DNA of 64,000 nt from Hyphomicrobiales bacterium. Its GTDB lineage: Bacteria > Pseudomonadota > Alphaproteobacteria > Rhizobiales > Xanthobacteraceae. A model generated the notes under the pieces. That model did not search any database. It worked only from the letters and a program-made list of their open reading frames with translations, and was not told the DNA's origin. Below, one piece after another: positions 8,873 through 17,426 of this stretch. The stretch's first letter is position 1, and each line of letters begins with the position of its first letter. The position numbers were made by a program, and so were the translations under genes. Where the stretch lies: NCBI GenBank assembly GCA_021732215.1, contig JAKFVL010000019.1, forward strand, positions 98,877-162,876. Direction: 5' to 3'.

Positions 8873-9343
8873 ATGAGCGAAAAAAAACACGGTGTTGACG
8901 GCGGCGTTTCGGAATACGTGACCGCGATGATCGGCGGCCAGTTGTTCGGATTGCCGATCTCCCGCGTGCAGGACGTGTTCATGCCGGAGCGCCTCACGCG
9001 CGTGCCGCTGGCGCCCGCCGATGTCGCCGGCGTGCTCAACCTGCGCGGCCGGATCGTGACGGCGGTCAACATGCGCGCGCGTCTCGGACTTCCGAACGAG
9101 GAATCCGATCGGCCGCCGATGGCGGTGGGCGTCGATCTGCGCGGCGAATCCTACGGGCTCCTGATCGATTCGATCGGTGAAGTTCTGAAGCTGTCCGACG
9201 ACAGCCGCGAAGTGAATCCGGTCAATCTCGATCCGCGTATGGCCAAGATGGCCGGCGGCGTGCATCGGCTCGACGGTCAATTGATGGTGGTGCTCGACGT
9301 CGATCGCGTTCTCGAGATCGGCGCCGAGGCAATGGCGGCGTAA
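8873..9343 (+). CDS. cheW: Chemotaxis coupling protein CheW
   Basis: The start at 8873 (MSEKK) is preferred over 8858 because AAGGA is seven bases upstream and the gene then begins 11 bp after cheA ends. The 156-residue product shows the CheW fold: LFGLPISRVQDVF, the conserved VLNLRGRIVTAVNMRARLGL and YGLLIDSIGEVLKL. CheW bridges chemoreceptors and CheA at the membrane array. Length and motifs are normal. Confidence 0.93.
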   Translation: MSEKKHGVDGGVSEYVTAMIGGQLFGLPISRVQDVFMPERLTRVPLAPADVAGVLNLRGRIVTAVNMRARLGLPNEESDRPPMAVGVDLRGESYGLLIDSIGEVLKLSDDSREVNPVNLDPRMAKMAGGVHRLDGQLMVVLDVDRVLEIGAEAMAA

Positions 9344-9410
9344 GCCAGCGGGACAACAGATCGGGATTGAAACAGCCAATCCGGATCAAAACCAAGAAAG
9401 CGAGGCTGTC

Positions 9411-9776
9411 ATGAAGACGTGTCTGGTGGTGGACGACTCGAGCGTGATCCGAAAGGTCGCGCGCCGTATTCTGGAAGGCCTGGACTTCCAGATTTCCGAA
9501 GCCGAGGACGGCGAGAAGGCGCTCGCGGCCTGCCGGCAGGCTCTGCCTGATGCGGTGCTGCTCGACTGGAACATGCCGATCATGGACGGCTACGAGTTCC
9601 TGCGCAATCTGCGCCGTATGCCGGGCGGGGATCTGCCCAAGGTTGTTTTCTGCACCACCGAGAACGACGTCGCGCATATCGCGCGCGCGCTTCACGCTGG
9701 CGCCAACGAATACATCATGAAGCCGTTCGACAAGGAAATCGTGACGGCGAAGTTCCAGGAAGTCGGCCTGATCTAG
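9411..9776 (+). CDS. cheY: Chemotaxis response regulator CheY
   Basis: A 121-residue stand-alone receiver domain. The acidic pair is in LVVDDSSVIRK, the phosphoacceptor Asp in VLLDWNMPIMDGYEF, the switch Thr in VFCTTEND, and the conserved Lys in YIMKPFDK. There is no output domain. Phosphorylated CheY would bind the flagellar switch. AAGCGAGG precedes the ATG. Confidence 0.92.
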   Translation: MKTCLVVDDSSVIRKVARRILEGLDFQISEAEDGEKALAACRQALPDAVLLDWNMPIMDGYEFLRNLRRMPGGDLPKVVFCTTENDVAHIARALHAGANEYIMKPFDKEIVTAKFQEVGLI

Positions 9777-9886
9777 TCTGGCCGGCGTTCGAATTCTAGC
9801 GAGCGGTTCGGGGAGAGGTCAGCGCTCCCCGCGTCACGACCTGCGGTGCAGGAATCTGCTGTGCGTGCGTGTTGCGTTGGTGAGTA

Positions 9887-11059
9887 ATGAGTATTGTAAC
9901 TGCAGTCACTCCGGCTGTCGCGCCGCATCGGCATGAGCCGTTGCGCGTCATGGTGGTCGATGATTCCGCCGTGATCCGCGGGTTGATCTCGCGCTGGATC
10001 GCCGCTGAGCCGGATATGGAAGTCGCGGCATCGCTGCGCACCGGCCAGGATGCCGTCAACCAGATCGAACGCATCAATCCCGATGTCGCCGTGCTCGACA
10101 TCGAAATGCCCGAACTCGACGGCATTTCGGCGTTGCCGCTCCTGCTCGCCAAGAAGCGCAACCTCGTCGTCATCATGGCGTCGACGCTGACGCGGCGCAA
10201 CGCGGAGGTCAGCCTCAAGGCGTTGTCGCTCGGCGCGTCCGATTACATTCCGAAGCCGGAAAGTTCGCGCGAACTGTCGGCCGCCGATACGTTCCGGCAC
10301 GATCTGCTGCAGAAAATTCGCCACCTCGGTGCGCGCGGCCGAGGCCGTAGTCCCGCTTTGCCGGCAACCGCAAGCCCGCCGCTCGCGCCCGCCGCCGGTT
10401 CGCACGAGCCGGTTCGCGCAACGGTCGCGGCGCCGGCGCATGCTCCGGTCAAGACACGGGCCTTCAGCCCCGGCATTCCGCGTGTGCTTCTGATCGGTTC
10501 GTCGACCGGCGGACCGCAGGCGCTGATGTCGCTGGTTGCCGAGATCGGCCCCGTCATCGACAAGGTGCCGGTGCTGATCACCCAGCACATGCCGCCGACA
10601 TTCACCACCATTCTCGCCGAGCATCTCGGCCGCGCCAGCCATCGTCCGGCAGCGGAAGGCGTCGACGGTGAGTTGATCAAACCGGGTCACATCTATCTTG
10701 CGCCCGGCGGCAAGCACATGCGCGTGGTGAAGCACGCGGCCGGTGCTGCGATCGCGCTCGACGATGGCCCCCAGATCAATTTCTGCAGACCAGCGGTCGA
10801 TCCGCTGTTCACATCCGCCATCGATGTCTGGCGCAGCGCCATTCTCGCGACCATCCTGACCGGCATGGGTTCGGACGGCATGCGCGGCGGCAAGGATATC
10901 GTCGCGGCCGGCGGCAACGTGATCGCCCAGGACGAAGCCACCAGCGTGGTGTGGGGCATGCCCGGTGCGGCGGCCCACGCCGGAATTTGTTCAGCCATTC
11001 TTCCCCTCGGCCAGATCGCGCCGAAACTTGTCCGCGTGTTTTCAGGAGAGCGATCGTGA
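9887..11059 (+). CDS. cheB: Protein-glutamate methylesterase CheB
   Basis: The 390-residue product has an N-terminal receiver ([12 protein letters not shown], acceptor Asp in [12 protein letters not shown]) and an Ala/Pro-rich linker (~145-190). The CheB methylesterase domain follows, with the catalytic Ser in [10 protein letters not shown], His in ITQHMPPTF and Asp in [11 protein letters not shown]. CheB removes methyl groups from chemoreceptors and resets adaptation. Its end overlaps the cheR start by four bases (GTGA). Confidence 0.95.
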   Translation: MSIVTAVTPAVAPHRHEPLRVMVVDDSAVIRGLISRWIAAEPDMEVAASLRTGQDAVNQIERINPDVAVLDIEMPELDGISALPLLLAKKRNLVVIMASTLTRRNAEVSLKALSLGASDYIPKPESSRELSAADTFRHDLLQKIRHLGARGRGRSPALPATASPPLAPAAGSHEPVRATVAAPAHAPVKTRAFSPGIPRVLLIGSSTGGPQALMSLVAEIGPVIDKVPVLITQHMPPTFTTILAEHLGRASHRPAAEGVDGELIKPGHIYLAPGGKHMRVVKHAAGAAIALDDGPQINFCRPAVDPLFTSAIDVWRSAILATILTGMGSDGMRGGKDIVAAGGNVIAQDEATSVVWGMPGAAAHAGICSAILPLGQIAPKLVRVFSGERS

Positions 11060-11934
11060 CCCCCGCCGACTATGAGTACCTTCGCAAGATGCTGAAGGAG
11101 AAGTCAGGCCTCGTCCTGTCAACCGACAAACAGTACCTGGTCGAGAGCCGGCTCTTGCCGCTCGCGCGCAAGGCGAACCTGCCGGGCATCGGCGAACTTG
11201 TCGCCAAGATGAAGGCTGGATCGCAGTCGATCACCACCGATGTGGTCGAGGCGATGACGACCAACGAGACGTTCTTCTTCCGCGACAAGGTGCCGTTCGA
11301 TCATTTCAAGGACACGATCTTGCCGTCGTTGCTGCAGGCCCGTGCCGCGCGCAAGAGCCTGCGTATCTGGTGTGCGGCCTGTTCGACCGGACAGGAGCCG
11401 TATTCGCTGGCGATGATCCTGAAGGAGATGGGCACGACTGTCGCGGGCTGGCGCATCGAGATCGTCGCCACCGACCTGTCCCAGGAAGTACTGGAGAAAT
11501 CGAAAGCGGGCATCTTCAGCCAGTTCGAGGTGCAGCGCGGACTGCCGATCCAGTTGCTGGTCAAAAACTTCAAACAGGTCGGCGAACTGTGGCAGCTCAA
11601 TCCGGACATCCGCTCCATGGTGCAGTTCAAGCAGCTCAACCTGCTGCAGGACTTCTCCCATCTCGGAGCGTTCGATCTGATCTTCTGCCGCAACGTGCTG
11701 ATCTATTTCGATCAGGACACCAAGGTCGCGATCTTCAATCGTCTCGCCAAGTTGAATGAAGCCGATGGCTTCCTCGTGCTGGGCGCGGCCGAAACCGTGG
11801 TCGGGCTGACAGACGTCTACAAACCAATGCCCGACAAGCGCGGCGTTTATCGCCCGAACCCGAACCGCACGGCGGCGGCGCCGCCGCTGGCGCCGGCCAT
11901 GGGAGCGGGTGCTGCCAAGGCTGCCGCGCGCTGA
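11056..11934 (+). CDS. cheR: Chemotaxis protein methyltransferase CheR
   Basis: The GTG start at 11056 overlaps the cheB stop (GTGA) and has AGGAGA six bases upstream; in-frame codons further upstream lie inside cheB and are not used. The 292-residue product has the CheR N-terminal helical domain, then [10 protein letters not shown], the SAM-binding motif [26 protein letters not shown], and [12 protein letters not shown] near residue 215. CheR methylates chemoreceptor glutamates using S-adenosylmethionine, opposing CheB. A Pro/Ala-rich tail ends the protein. Confidence 0.94.
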   Translation: MTPADYEYLRKMLKEKSGLVLSTDKQYLVESRLLPLARKANLPGIGELVAKMKAGSQSITTDVVEAMTTNETFFFRDKVPFDHFKDTILPSLLQARAARKSLRIWCAACSTGQEPYSLAMILKEMGTTVAGWRIEIVATDLSQEVLEKSKAGIFSQFEVQRGLPIQLLVKNFKQVGELWQLNPDIRSMVQFKQLNLLQDFSHLGAFDLIFCRNVLIYFDQDTKVAIFNRLAKLNEADGFLVLGAAETVVGLTDVYKPMPDKRGVYRPNPNRTAAAPPLAPAMGAGAAKAAAR

Positions 11935-11965
11935 TCCCCGGATCGCCTCACGCTGCACGTCAAAC

Positions 11966-11996
11966 AAAAAGCCCGCCGTGATGGCGGGCTTTCGTT
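11966..11996 (+). terminator. Rho-independent terminator after cheR
   Basis: GCCCGCC (11971-11977), a five-base loop and GGCGGGC (11983-11989), followed by TTTCGTTT and preceded by AAAAA. It can act in both directions between the convergent cheR and cytochrome genes. Confidence 0.85.
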
Positions 11997-12018
11997 TGTC
12001 GCTGCTGTTGCGATCGCG

Positions 12019-12855
12019 TCAGGACTTGACTTCGATCTTGCCTTTCATCGCCGGATGCAGGCCGCAGATGTAATCGTAGATGCCGGCATCCGCGAGCGTC
12101 AGCTTGGTGGTCTGACCCTTCTGCATGATCGGCGTGCGCTGGCCTTTTGCTCCGGTGATGGTTACCTGATGCGGCGAGCCGTCGCTGTTGTACCAGGTGA
12201 TCTGCTGTCCGGGTGCGACGACCACGGTCTCCGGTCCGAACTTGAAATCGGCGACGCTGACGATGCCGGGACCCGGCTTCGGCTGCGCTTCCTCACCCGG
12301 CTTGGTCCCCTTGAGGCTCGCCAGCGAGATCACGAAGTCCTGCCCCGCATGCGGCTTGTGGCATTCGAAGCAGCCCTTGATGTTGGCCTTGTCGTTGACC
12401 TTCTTGTCCGGCCCGAACGCCTGATATTCCCATTCGCCGTTGCGCAGCTCGTTGGGATACTCAGTGCCCCAGCCCGCGCGTTTCTCCATCACGGTGTAGG
12501 CGACGAGGTCGCCCTTGAGGAAGCGGCCGTTCGGTCCCTTCAGCGGCTTCCCGTCCGCATCGACCTGCGCCTTGTACTGCACCAGCGTCAGCACGGTGCC
12601 GCTCGGGATCGGTTTGCCTTCGCGTGCGAGATCGACAACATTCGCCGGCGAGGCCCACAGCTCGCGATACTGCTTGTTGTCGTGGCGATCGACGATCGAG
12701 TAGAGCGCGCCCTTGTCCTTTTGATCGAAGCCCTCGGGATAGGCGACCTTGTCGGCACCCGCGAGCGCTGAAACGGCAATGACGGCGCCGCATGCGGTAC
12801 CGAGAACGGCTGCGGCAGTGGCCGCCTTCAGATGTGTCACCTTCGGATGCGTCAT
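12019..12855 (-). CDS. Periplasmic cytochrome P460-type haem protein fused to a cupredoxin domain
   Basis: The 278-residue product begins with a signal anchor (HLKAATAAAVLGTACGAVIAVSALA). The N-terminal half (about 35-185) is cytochrome P460-like and carries a haem c motif CFECH near residue 161. The C-terminal ~85 residues form a plastocyanin/azurin-like cupredoxin: VAPGQQITWYNSDGSPHQV gives one Cu-ligand His, and YICGLHPAMKG gives Cys, His and Met. Both redox centres look complete. P460 proteins oxidise small nitrogen compounds or serve in electron transfer. The fused copper domain suggests internal electron transfer from haem to copper, which is inference. Confidence 0.8.
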   Translation of the reverse strand: MTHPKVTHLKAATAAAVLGTACGAVIAVSALAGADKVAYPEGFDQKDKGALYSIVDRHDNKQYRELWASPANVVDLAREGKPIPSGTVLTLVQYKAQVDADGKPLKGPNGRFLKGDLVAYTVMEKRAGWGTEYPNELRNGEWEYQAFGPDKKVNDKANIKGCFECHKPHAGQDFVISLASLKGTKPGEEAQPKPGPGIVSVADFKFGPETVVVAPGQQITWYNSDGSPHQVTITGAKGQRTPIMQKGQTTKLTLADAGIYDYICGLHPAMKGKIEVKS

Positions 12856-13073
12856 ATGGATTGCCCCTAGCCTGATGCAAATTCGGATGGTTCGGATGCC
12901 TTAGAATCTTTCTTATTTGCCAGTGGGCCATCAATATTGACGTTTTTCAAGCGTCCGGCCGGACACATGATGGTGTTTCAATACCCTGATTGTGCCTGGA
13001 TACCATAAAGGTGTTTGGATACTATGATGGCTCAGAGCATGGTTGGCATAGCCCGATGGGGCCGGAAATCCCT

Positions 13074-13502
13074 TCACATCTGCGCCGCAGCCTGCATCGC
13101 GGCGATGTAGCCGTAAGGCCCCAGCCCGCAGATCACCGCTGTCGCAGCCGACGAAATCTTGGAGTGCCGGTGATACTCGTCGCGGGCATGGATGTTGGAG
13201 ATGTGGACCTCGATCGTCGGTCCCTCGAACGCCTTGATCGCGTCGAGGATCGCGACCGATGTGAACGAGTAACCCGCCGGATTGATGATGATGGCGTCCG
13301 CGCTCTGCCGCGCCGACTGGATCAGGTCCACCAGCACGCCCTCGTGGTTCGACTGGTGAAAGGACATCTCGAGCGACAGTTCGGCGGCACACCGTTCGCA
13401 GCTCTGCTTGATTTGCTCGAGCGTCGTGGTGCCGTAGATATGCGGCTCCCTCACGCCGAGCAGATTGAGGTTGGGTCCGTTCAGGATCATCAGCCGTTTC
13501 AT
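13074..13502 (-). CDS. aroQ: 3-dehydroquinate dehydratase, type II
   Basis: The ATG at 13502 has AAGAAGGA seven bases upstream and gives 142 residues, normal for AroQ. The family signatures are in order: ILNGPNLNLLGVREPHIYG (catalytic Tyr), HQSNHEGVLVDLI, INPAGYSFTSVAILDAI and EVHISNIHARDEYHRHS (catalytic His and Arg). The enzyme dehydrates 3-dehydroquinate to 3-dehydroshikimate in the shikimate pathway or in quinate catabolism. The gene stands alone and is divergent from 13625, so the sequence does not decide between the two roles. Confidence 0.92.
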   Translation of the reverse strand: MKRLMILNGPNLNLLGVREPHIYGTTTLEQIKQSCERCAAELSLEMSFHQSNHEGVLVDLIQSARQSADAIIINPAGYSFTSVAILDAIKAFEGPTIEVHISNIHARDEYHRHSKISSAATAVICGLGPYGYIAAMQAAAQM

Positions 13503-13624
13503 GATGTTGTCCTTCTTCAAGCTCACCGGCTAACCAATGCGGGTCCGGTTGCCGCCGGAGAAAAATGCTACACCGGATTTCGAAGCGATTGGAAAAGCGT
13601 CGTTGGGAAAGCGAAGGAGCGTCG

Positions 13625-14308
13625 ATGCCTCTGTTGGGCCGGGCCGCCGTGGCGATGTGGTGGGACATGGCGTCCGCGATGCGGACCGAGTTCGAGGATT
13701 GGCACTCGCACGAGCATTTTCCCGAACGGATGGGCATTCCCGGTTTTCTGCGCGGATCGCGATGGGCATCGGCGTCGGGCGGCGAAGGCTTCTTCGTGAT
13801 GTACGAGCTCGATGTCTACGGGACGCTGACGTCGCCGCACTATCTGGCGCGGCTGAACAACCCGACGCCGTGGTCCACGAAGATGATGCCGCACCACCGC
13901 AACATGGTGCGCAGCCAGTGCCGCCTGCTGGAAAGTCATGGCGGCGGCATCGCCAATACGATGATGACGCTCCGCCTGTCGCCGGCAGCAGGCAAGGCGA
14001 GCGATCTGCTCGCATATTTAAGGACGACGCTCTCGGAAATTCCCCAATGTCCGGGTGCGACGAGCGCACACTTGCTGCAAACCGAGACCCCGGCGGCGGC
14101 TGTCACGAAAGAGCAGCAGATTCGTGGCGGCGATGGCGTAGCGGACTGGATCGTGCTGGTGTCCGGATACGATGCGACGGCGCTTGCGAATGTCGTTGCC
14201 AACGGCCTCGATGCGGCTTCGCTTGGTGAGGCCGGTGCTCAGCCAGGCCATATCGCGGCTCACTATAATCTCCGCTTCGCGATGTCGAAGGCCGATCTGG
14301 CCAGGTGA
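13625..14308 (+). CDS. Conserved protein with two probable ferredoxin-like (dimeric alpha-beta barrel) halves
   Basis: The ATG at 13625 has AAGGAG five bases upstream; an earlier in-frame start at 13565 lacks a binding site. The 227-residue product has an N-terminal half containing AMWWDMASAMRTEFEDWHSH and ERMGIPGFLRGSRW, typical of EthD/dimeric alpha-beta barrel proteins that bind small organic ligands. The second half (NTMMTLRLSP onward) looks like a diverged repeat of the same fold. No catalytic residue can be named. It is divergent from aroQ and convergent with the MFS gene. The function is unknown. Confidence 0.65.
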   Translation: MPLLGRAAVAMWWDMASAMRTEFEDWHSHEHFPERMGIPGFLRGSRWASASGGEGFFVMYELDVYGTLTSPHYLARLNNPTPWSTKMMPHHRNMVRSQCRLLESHGGGIANTMMTLRLSPAAGKASDLLAYLRTTLSEIPQCPGATSAHLLQTETPAAAVTKEQQIRGGDGVADWIVLVSGYDATALANVVANGLDAASLGEAGAQPGHIAAHYNLRFAMSKADLAR

Positions 14309-14324
14309 GTGGGCTGACGGACGG

Positions 14325-15569
14325 TTAGCCCGAGATCGGCTCGTTCGCGCTCATGCCTGCTGATCCTGCAGGTGTGGCGGCCTGACGCCGGCGCGCGAGA
14401 GCCGCGATCGATAGCATCGCGATCGCAAGCACAACCGGTGGAAACACCACCGCGTTGACCGACGACCAACCGTAGCTCGCGAGCAACTGGCCGGACGAGA
14501 ACGATCCGATCGCCATCACGCCGAACACGAAGAAATCGTTCAGCGCCTGCACTTTGTTGCGCTCGGACGGCCGATGGGTTTCGAGCACCAGCGCCGACGC
14601 GCCAATGAAGCCGAAATTCCAGCCCACCCCGATCACGATCAGCGACGTCCAGAAGTGATATGTGGAAATGCCGGCGAGGCCGATGCCGGCCGCGACTGCT
14701 TCCAGGATCAAACCGATGGTGACGATAGTGGGTGCGCCAAAGCGCGCGATCAATGAGCCGGTGAAGAAGCTCGGCCCGTACATCGCCACGATGTGCCACT
14801 GGATGCCGAAATTGGAATCGCTGAGCGACAGCCCGCAGATCTTCATCGCCAGCGGCGCTGATGTCATGATCAGGTTCATCATCGAGTAGGAGACCGCGCC
14901 GCAGATCGCCGCCGCGATAAACCGCGGCTGCCGTGCGATCTCGAAAAGCGGACGGCCACCGGCGAAATCCGCTGGTGCGGGGCGGGGCGCATCGACGCTG
15001 GCGAGCACGGCCATCGCGATCAGCGCGACGATCGCCTGCATCGCAAAGCTGAAAGCGAACAGATAGGGCGGCCAGATGTCCATCGTCCACTGCACGAGTT
15101 GCGGCCCGAGCACGCCCGCAAAGACGCCGCCGGCCATGACCCACGACACGGCCTTCGGGCGATAGGCGGCGCTCGCGCCGTCGGCGGCGGCAAAGCGATA
15201 GGATTGCGACACCGCGCCATAGAGGCCGCCGAGAAACGTCGCGACGCAAAACAGCACGAACGAGGCGTAGAGGATCGCCAGCGCAGCGAGCAGGCCGCAC
15301 GCTGTGCCGCTCGCCGTTCCGGCGATGAAAGCAACGCGGCGGCCATAGCGGCGAGAGATCGCGCCGGTCGGCAGCGTGCCGGCGGCGAGGCCAAGCACGT
15401 AGATGGAGAGCGGCAGCGTGGCCAGCGACACGCTCGGCGCCAGCGTGAAGCCGACGATCGAGCCGGTGGCGAAGATCACAGCCGCGTTCGCGCCCGTGAG
15501 CGCCTGCGCGATGGCGAGGCGCTTGACGTTCGATCGTGCGCGCCGATCGTCCGTGGTGTCGTTGTTCAA
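14325..15569 (-). CDS. MFS transporter
   Basis: The 414-residue product starts at a TTG at 15569, the only in-frame initiator that keeps the first membrane helix whole. About twelve membrane helices can be counted. The MFS loop 2-3 motif appears as GAISRRYGRRVAFIAG (about residue 70). A cytoplasmic loop near residue 200 (DAPRPAPADFAGG) separates the two six-helix halves. The substrate is not evident. It ends close to, and convergent with, 13625-14308. Confidence 0.85.
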   Translation of the reverse strand: MNNDTTDDRRARSNVKRLAIAQALTGANAAVIFATGSIVGFTLAPSVSLATLPLSIYVLGLAAGTLPTGAISRRYGRRVAFIAGTASGTACGLLAALAILYASFVLFCVATFLGGLYGAVSQSYRFAAADGASAAYRPKAVSWVMAGGVFAGVLGPQLVQWTMDIWPPYLFAFSFAMQAIVALIAMAVLASVDAPRPAPADFAGGRPLFEIARQPRFIAAAICGAVSYSMMNLIMTSAPLAMKICGLSLSDSNFGIQWHIVAMYGPSFFTGSLIARFGAPTIVTIGLILEAVAAGIGLAGISTYHFWTSLIVIGVGWNFGFIGASALVLETHRPSERNKVQALNDFFVFGVMAIGSFSSGQLLASYGWSSVNAVVFPPVVLAIAMLSIAALARRRQAATPAGSAGMSANEPISG

Positions 15570-15742
15570 GGCGGAATTCCAGACACGGGGGCATGACGCC
15601 GCGCATCGCGGCTGGCCGGATAAGATACCCGGGGCCTGCCGGAATCAACCGCCCAGGAGCAGATGGTGGCGCAGGGGTGCTCTGTCCGATTGGCGGACAT
15701 TCCATCGCGACCTGTCAGGAGAGGTAACCAGATCGCGGCATT

Positions 15743-15770
15743 AAAAAAGCCCCGCCACGTATGGCGGGGC
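15743..15770 (-). terminator. Rho-independent terminator
   Basis: Read on the minus strand: GCCCCGCC, a six-base loop, GGCGGGGC, then TTTTTT. It sits 22 bp after the stop of the 15793-16620 gene. Confidence 0.9.
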
Positions 15771-15792
15771 TGATCGACAATGCGCCTGCGTG

Positions 15793-16620
15793 TCAGCGAA
15801 CCCAGATTTGCTTGTAGACCGTGCCGCCGAAATCCATGTGAAGTTCGAGCGTCTCGCCTTTGGCATTGGTCGCGAGAATCTCGAAGTGTCGCTTCTTCCG
15901 CTCGACCGGCTCGCTTGGCGTAAAGCCGGCCTCGCGGGCAATCCTCACCGCATCCGCCGGACCGATGGGCCGTTTCTCCGACACTCGCTCGGGATCGTGG
16001 TCCGCGTCTTCGATCTCGTCGAGCCTGCCGAAACGGTCCAGCGAAGCGATCACCTCCTTGCCGGCGGCGTTGCGTCCGGGAATCTCGATATGCTTGGGAT
16101 GACGAACCGGCTCGCCGACCGCCGTTACGCCGGCATCCTTCAGTACCCGCAACATGCTCTCGCGGTCGCTGCCGAACCGCGCATCGGCCGCGGGACCGCG
16201 CGGCGGCTCTGGCTGCCTTGCGCCGGGCGGCGGGGCGATCGCGGCGGTGCCGATGCCGGGCGCTGGCGGCGGAGGTGGCGTGGCCGCTGCGAAGATCACC
16301 TCGCCGTTCTCCCGCTGGATCTTGCGCGCATCGAAGGTCTTGTCCCGCGGCAGGCCTGTGACAGTGACGGTCTCTCCGCTGGTTACGGCCAACGACGGCG
16401 GGCCGCCCGGTCCGGTTTGCACCAGAATCCTGCCTGATCCATCGTCGAGCACGAACTTGTCGCCGAACACGTCGGCGATCTTGCCCTTGATGCTGACGCC
16501 GTCGGCGGACAGTTGTCCGATCTGGACCTGCGACAACGCCCCGCTCGCGAGCGCGATGCAGCCAGCTGCGGTGGCGGCCAATAACGTTCTTGTTCTGTTT
16601 GTCTTTCTGGCAATGCTCAT
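15793..16620 (-). CDS. Exported OB-fold plus PepSY-like protein of unknown function
   Basis: The 275-residue product has a signal peptide (RTLLAATAAGCIALASGALS). The N-terminal half is small-barrel-like (VSIKGKIADVFGDKFVLDDGSGRILVQ), followed by a Pro-rich linker near 113-135 (TPPPPPAPG and APPPGARQPEPP). The C-terminal half has two PepSY-like repeats: MLRVLKDAGVTAVGE, and AVRIAREAGFTPSEPVERKKRHFEILA ending in DFGGTVYKQIW. PepSY domains often inhibit proteases or act as sensory modules. It is divergent from the OmpR-type two-component genes at 16760, so it may be a sensed partner or target; that is inference from position. Confidence 0.65.
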   Translation of the reverse strand: MSIARKTNRTRTLLAATAAGCIALASGALSQVQIGQLSADGVSIKGKIADVFGDKFVLDDGSGRILVQTGPGGPPSLAVTSGETVTVTGLPRDKTFDARKIQRENGEVIFAAATPPPPPAPGIGTAAIAPPPGARQPEPPRGPAADARFGSDRESMLRVLKDAGVTAVGEPVRHPKHIEIPGRNAAGKEVIASLDRFGRLDEIEDADHDPERVSEKRPIGPADAVRIAREAGFTPSEPVERKKRHFEILATNAKGETLELHMDFGGTVYKQIWVR

Positions 16621-16759
16621 TGAAACTGTGTCCTCGTTCTGAACGTGATGCTGCCAGACTATAACCCGCGGTCATTGAACCTTTGCCGGACATTGCCGTT
16701 CAATTTCGGTTCAGCCTGGCATGGCAGAAGCGGGCTGTCGTCGTTTGCCGTGAGGGTCG

Positions 16760-17425
16760 ATGCGGATTCTGATCGCCGAGGATGAGGTGAAGCTCGCGGC
16801 CGAGGTCGCGGGCTTTCTGCGCAACGCCGGAATGGCGGTCGATTGCGCGGCCAATGGCGTGGATGCCAGCCATCTGGCCGAAACCGAACCTTACGACGCG
16901 ATGGTGCTGGATCTCGGTCTGCCCGGCATGGATGGCATGGCGCTGCTCACGAATCTGCGGAGCAAGGACATCCGCGTGCCGGTGCTGATCCTCACCGCGC
17001 GCGACCGTTTCGCCGACAAGGCTGCAGGCTTCCGTGCTGGCGCAGACGATTATCTCACAAAGCCGTTCCAGCTTGAGGAGTTGCTGCTGCGTCTGCAAGC
17101 GCTGGTGCGCCGCGCCGCCGGTCACGCTCATTCTGAAATTCGCGTCGGTGCGCTCGCGCTCGACACCACGAGTGGCGTCGCGACGCTCGATGCGATGCCG
17201 CTGCGGTTGACGGCGCTGGAGCGGCGCGTTCTTACCTATCTCATGATGCATGCCGGCCGCACCATTTCCCGCACCGAGCTCAGCGAACATGTCTACGAGC
17301 ACGATCACGATCGCGATTTCAACAGCATCGAGGTGATCGTCAGCCGGTTGCGCCGCAAGCTCGGGCGGGAGCGGATCGAGACCACGCGCGGCGAGGGCTA
17401 TCGCCTGCCGGACCACGCGGCCTGA
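16760..17425 (+). CDS. OmpR/PhoP-type response regulator
   Basis: The 221-residue product has an N-terminal receiver (LIAEDEVKLA, acceptor Asp in MVLDLGLPGMDG, Thr in ILTARD, Lys in LTKPFQ) and a C-terminal winged-helix DNA-binding domain (LTALERRVLTYLMMHAGRTISRTEL, then FNSIEVIVSRLRRKL). GAGGG precedes the ATG. The stop is one base before the kinase start, so the two are co-translated partners. Confidence 0.9.
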   Translation: MRILIAEDEVKLAAEVAGFLRNAGMAVDCAANGVDASHLAETEPYDAMVLDLGLPGMDGMALLTNLRSKDIRVPVLILTARDRFADKAAGFRAGADDYLTKPFQLEELLLRLQALVRRAAGHAHSEIRVGALALDTTSGVATLDAMPLRLTALERRVLTYLMMHAGRTISRTELSEHVYEHDHDRDFNSIEVIVSRLRRKLGRERIETTRGEGYRLPDHAA

Positions 17426-17426
17426 C

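Noticed and set aside
12931..13737. 268-codon minus-strand ORF across aroQ
   Set aside because: It is the shadow of aroQ, which has all AroQ motifs and a good ribosome site.
14263..15705. 480-codon minus-strand ORF across the MFS gene
   Set aside because: An Arg-rich frame with no membrane helices; the overlapping frame at 14325-15569 gives a clear transporter.
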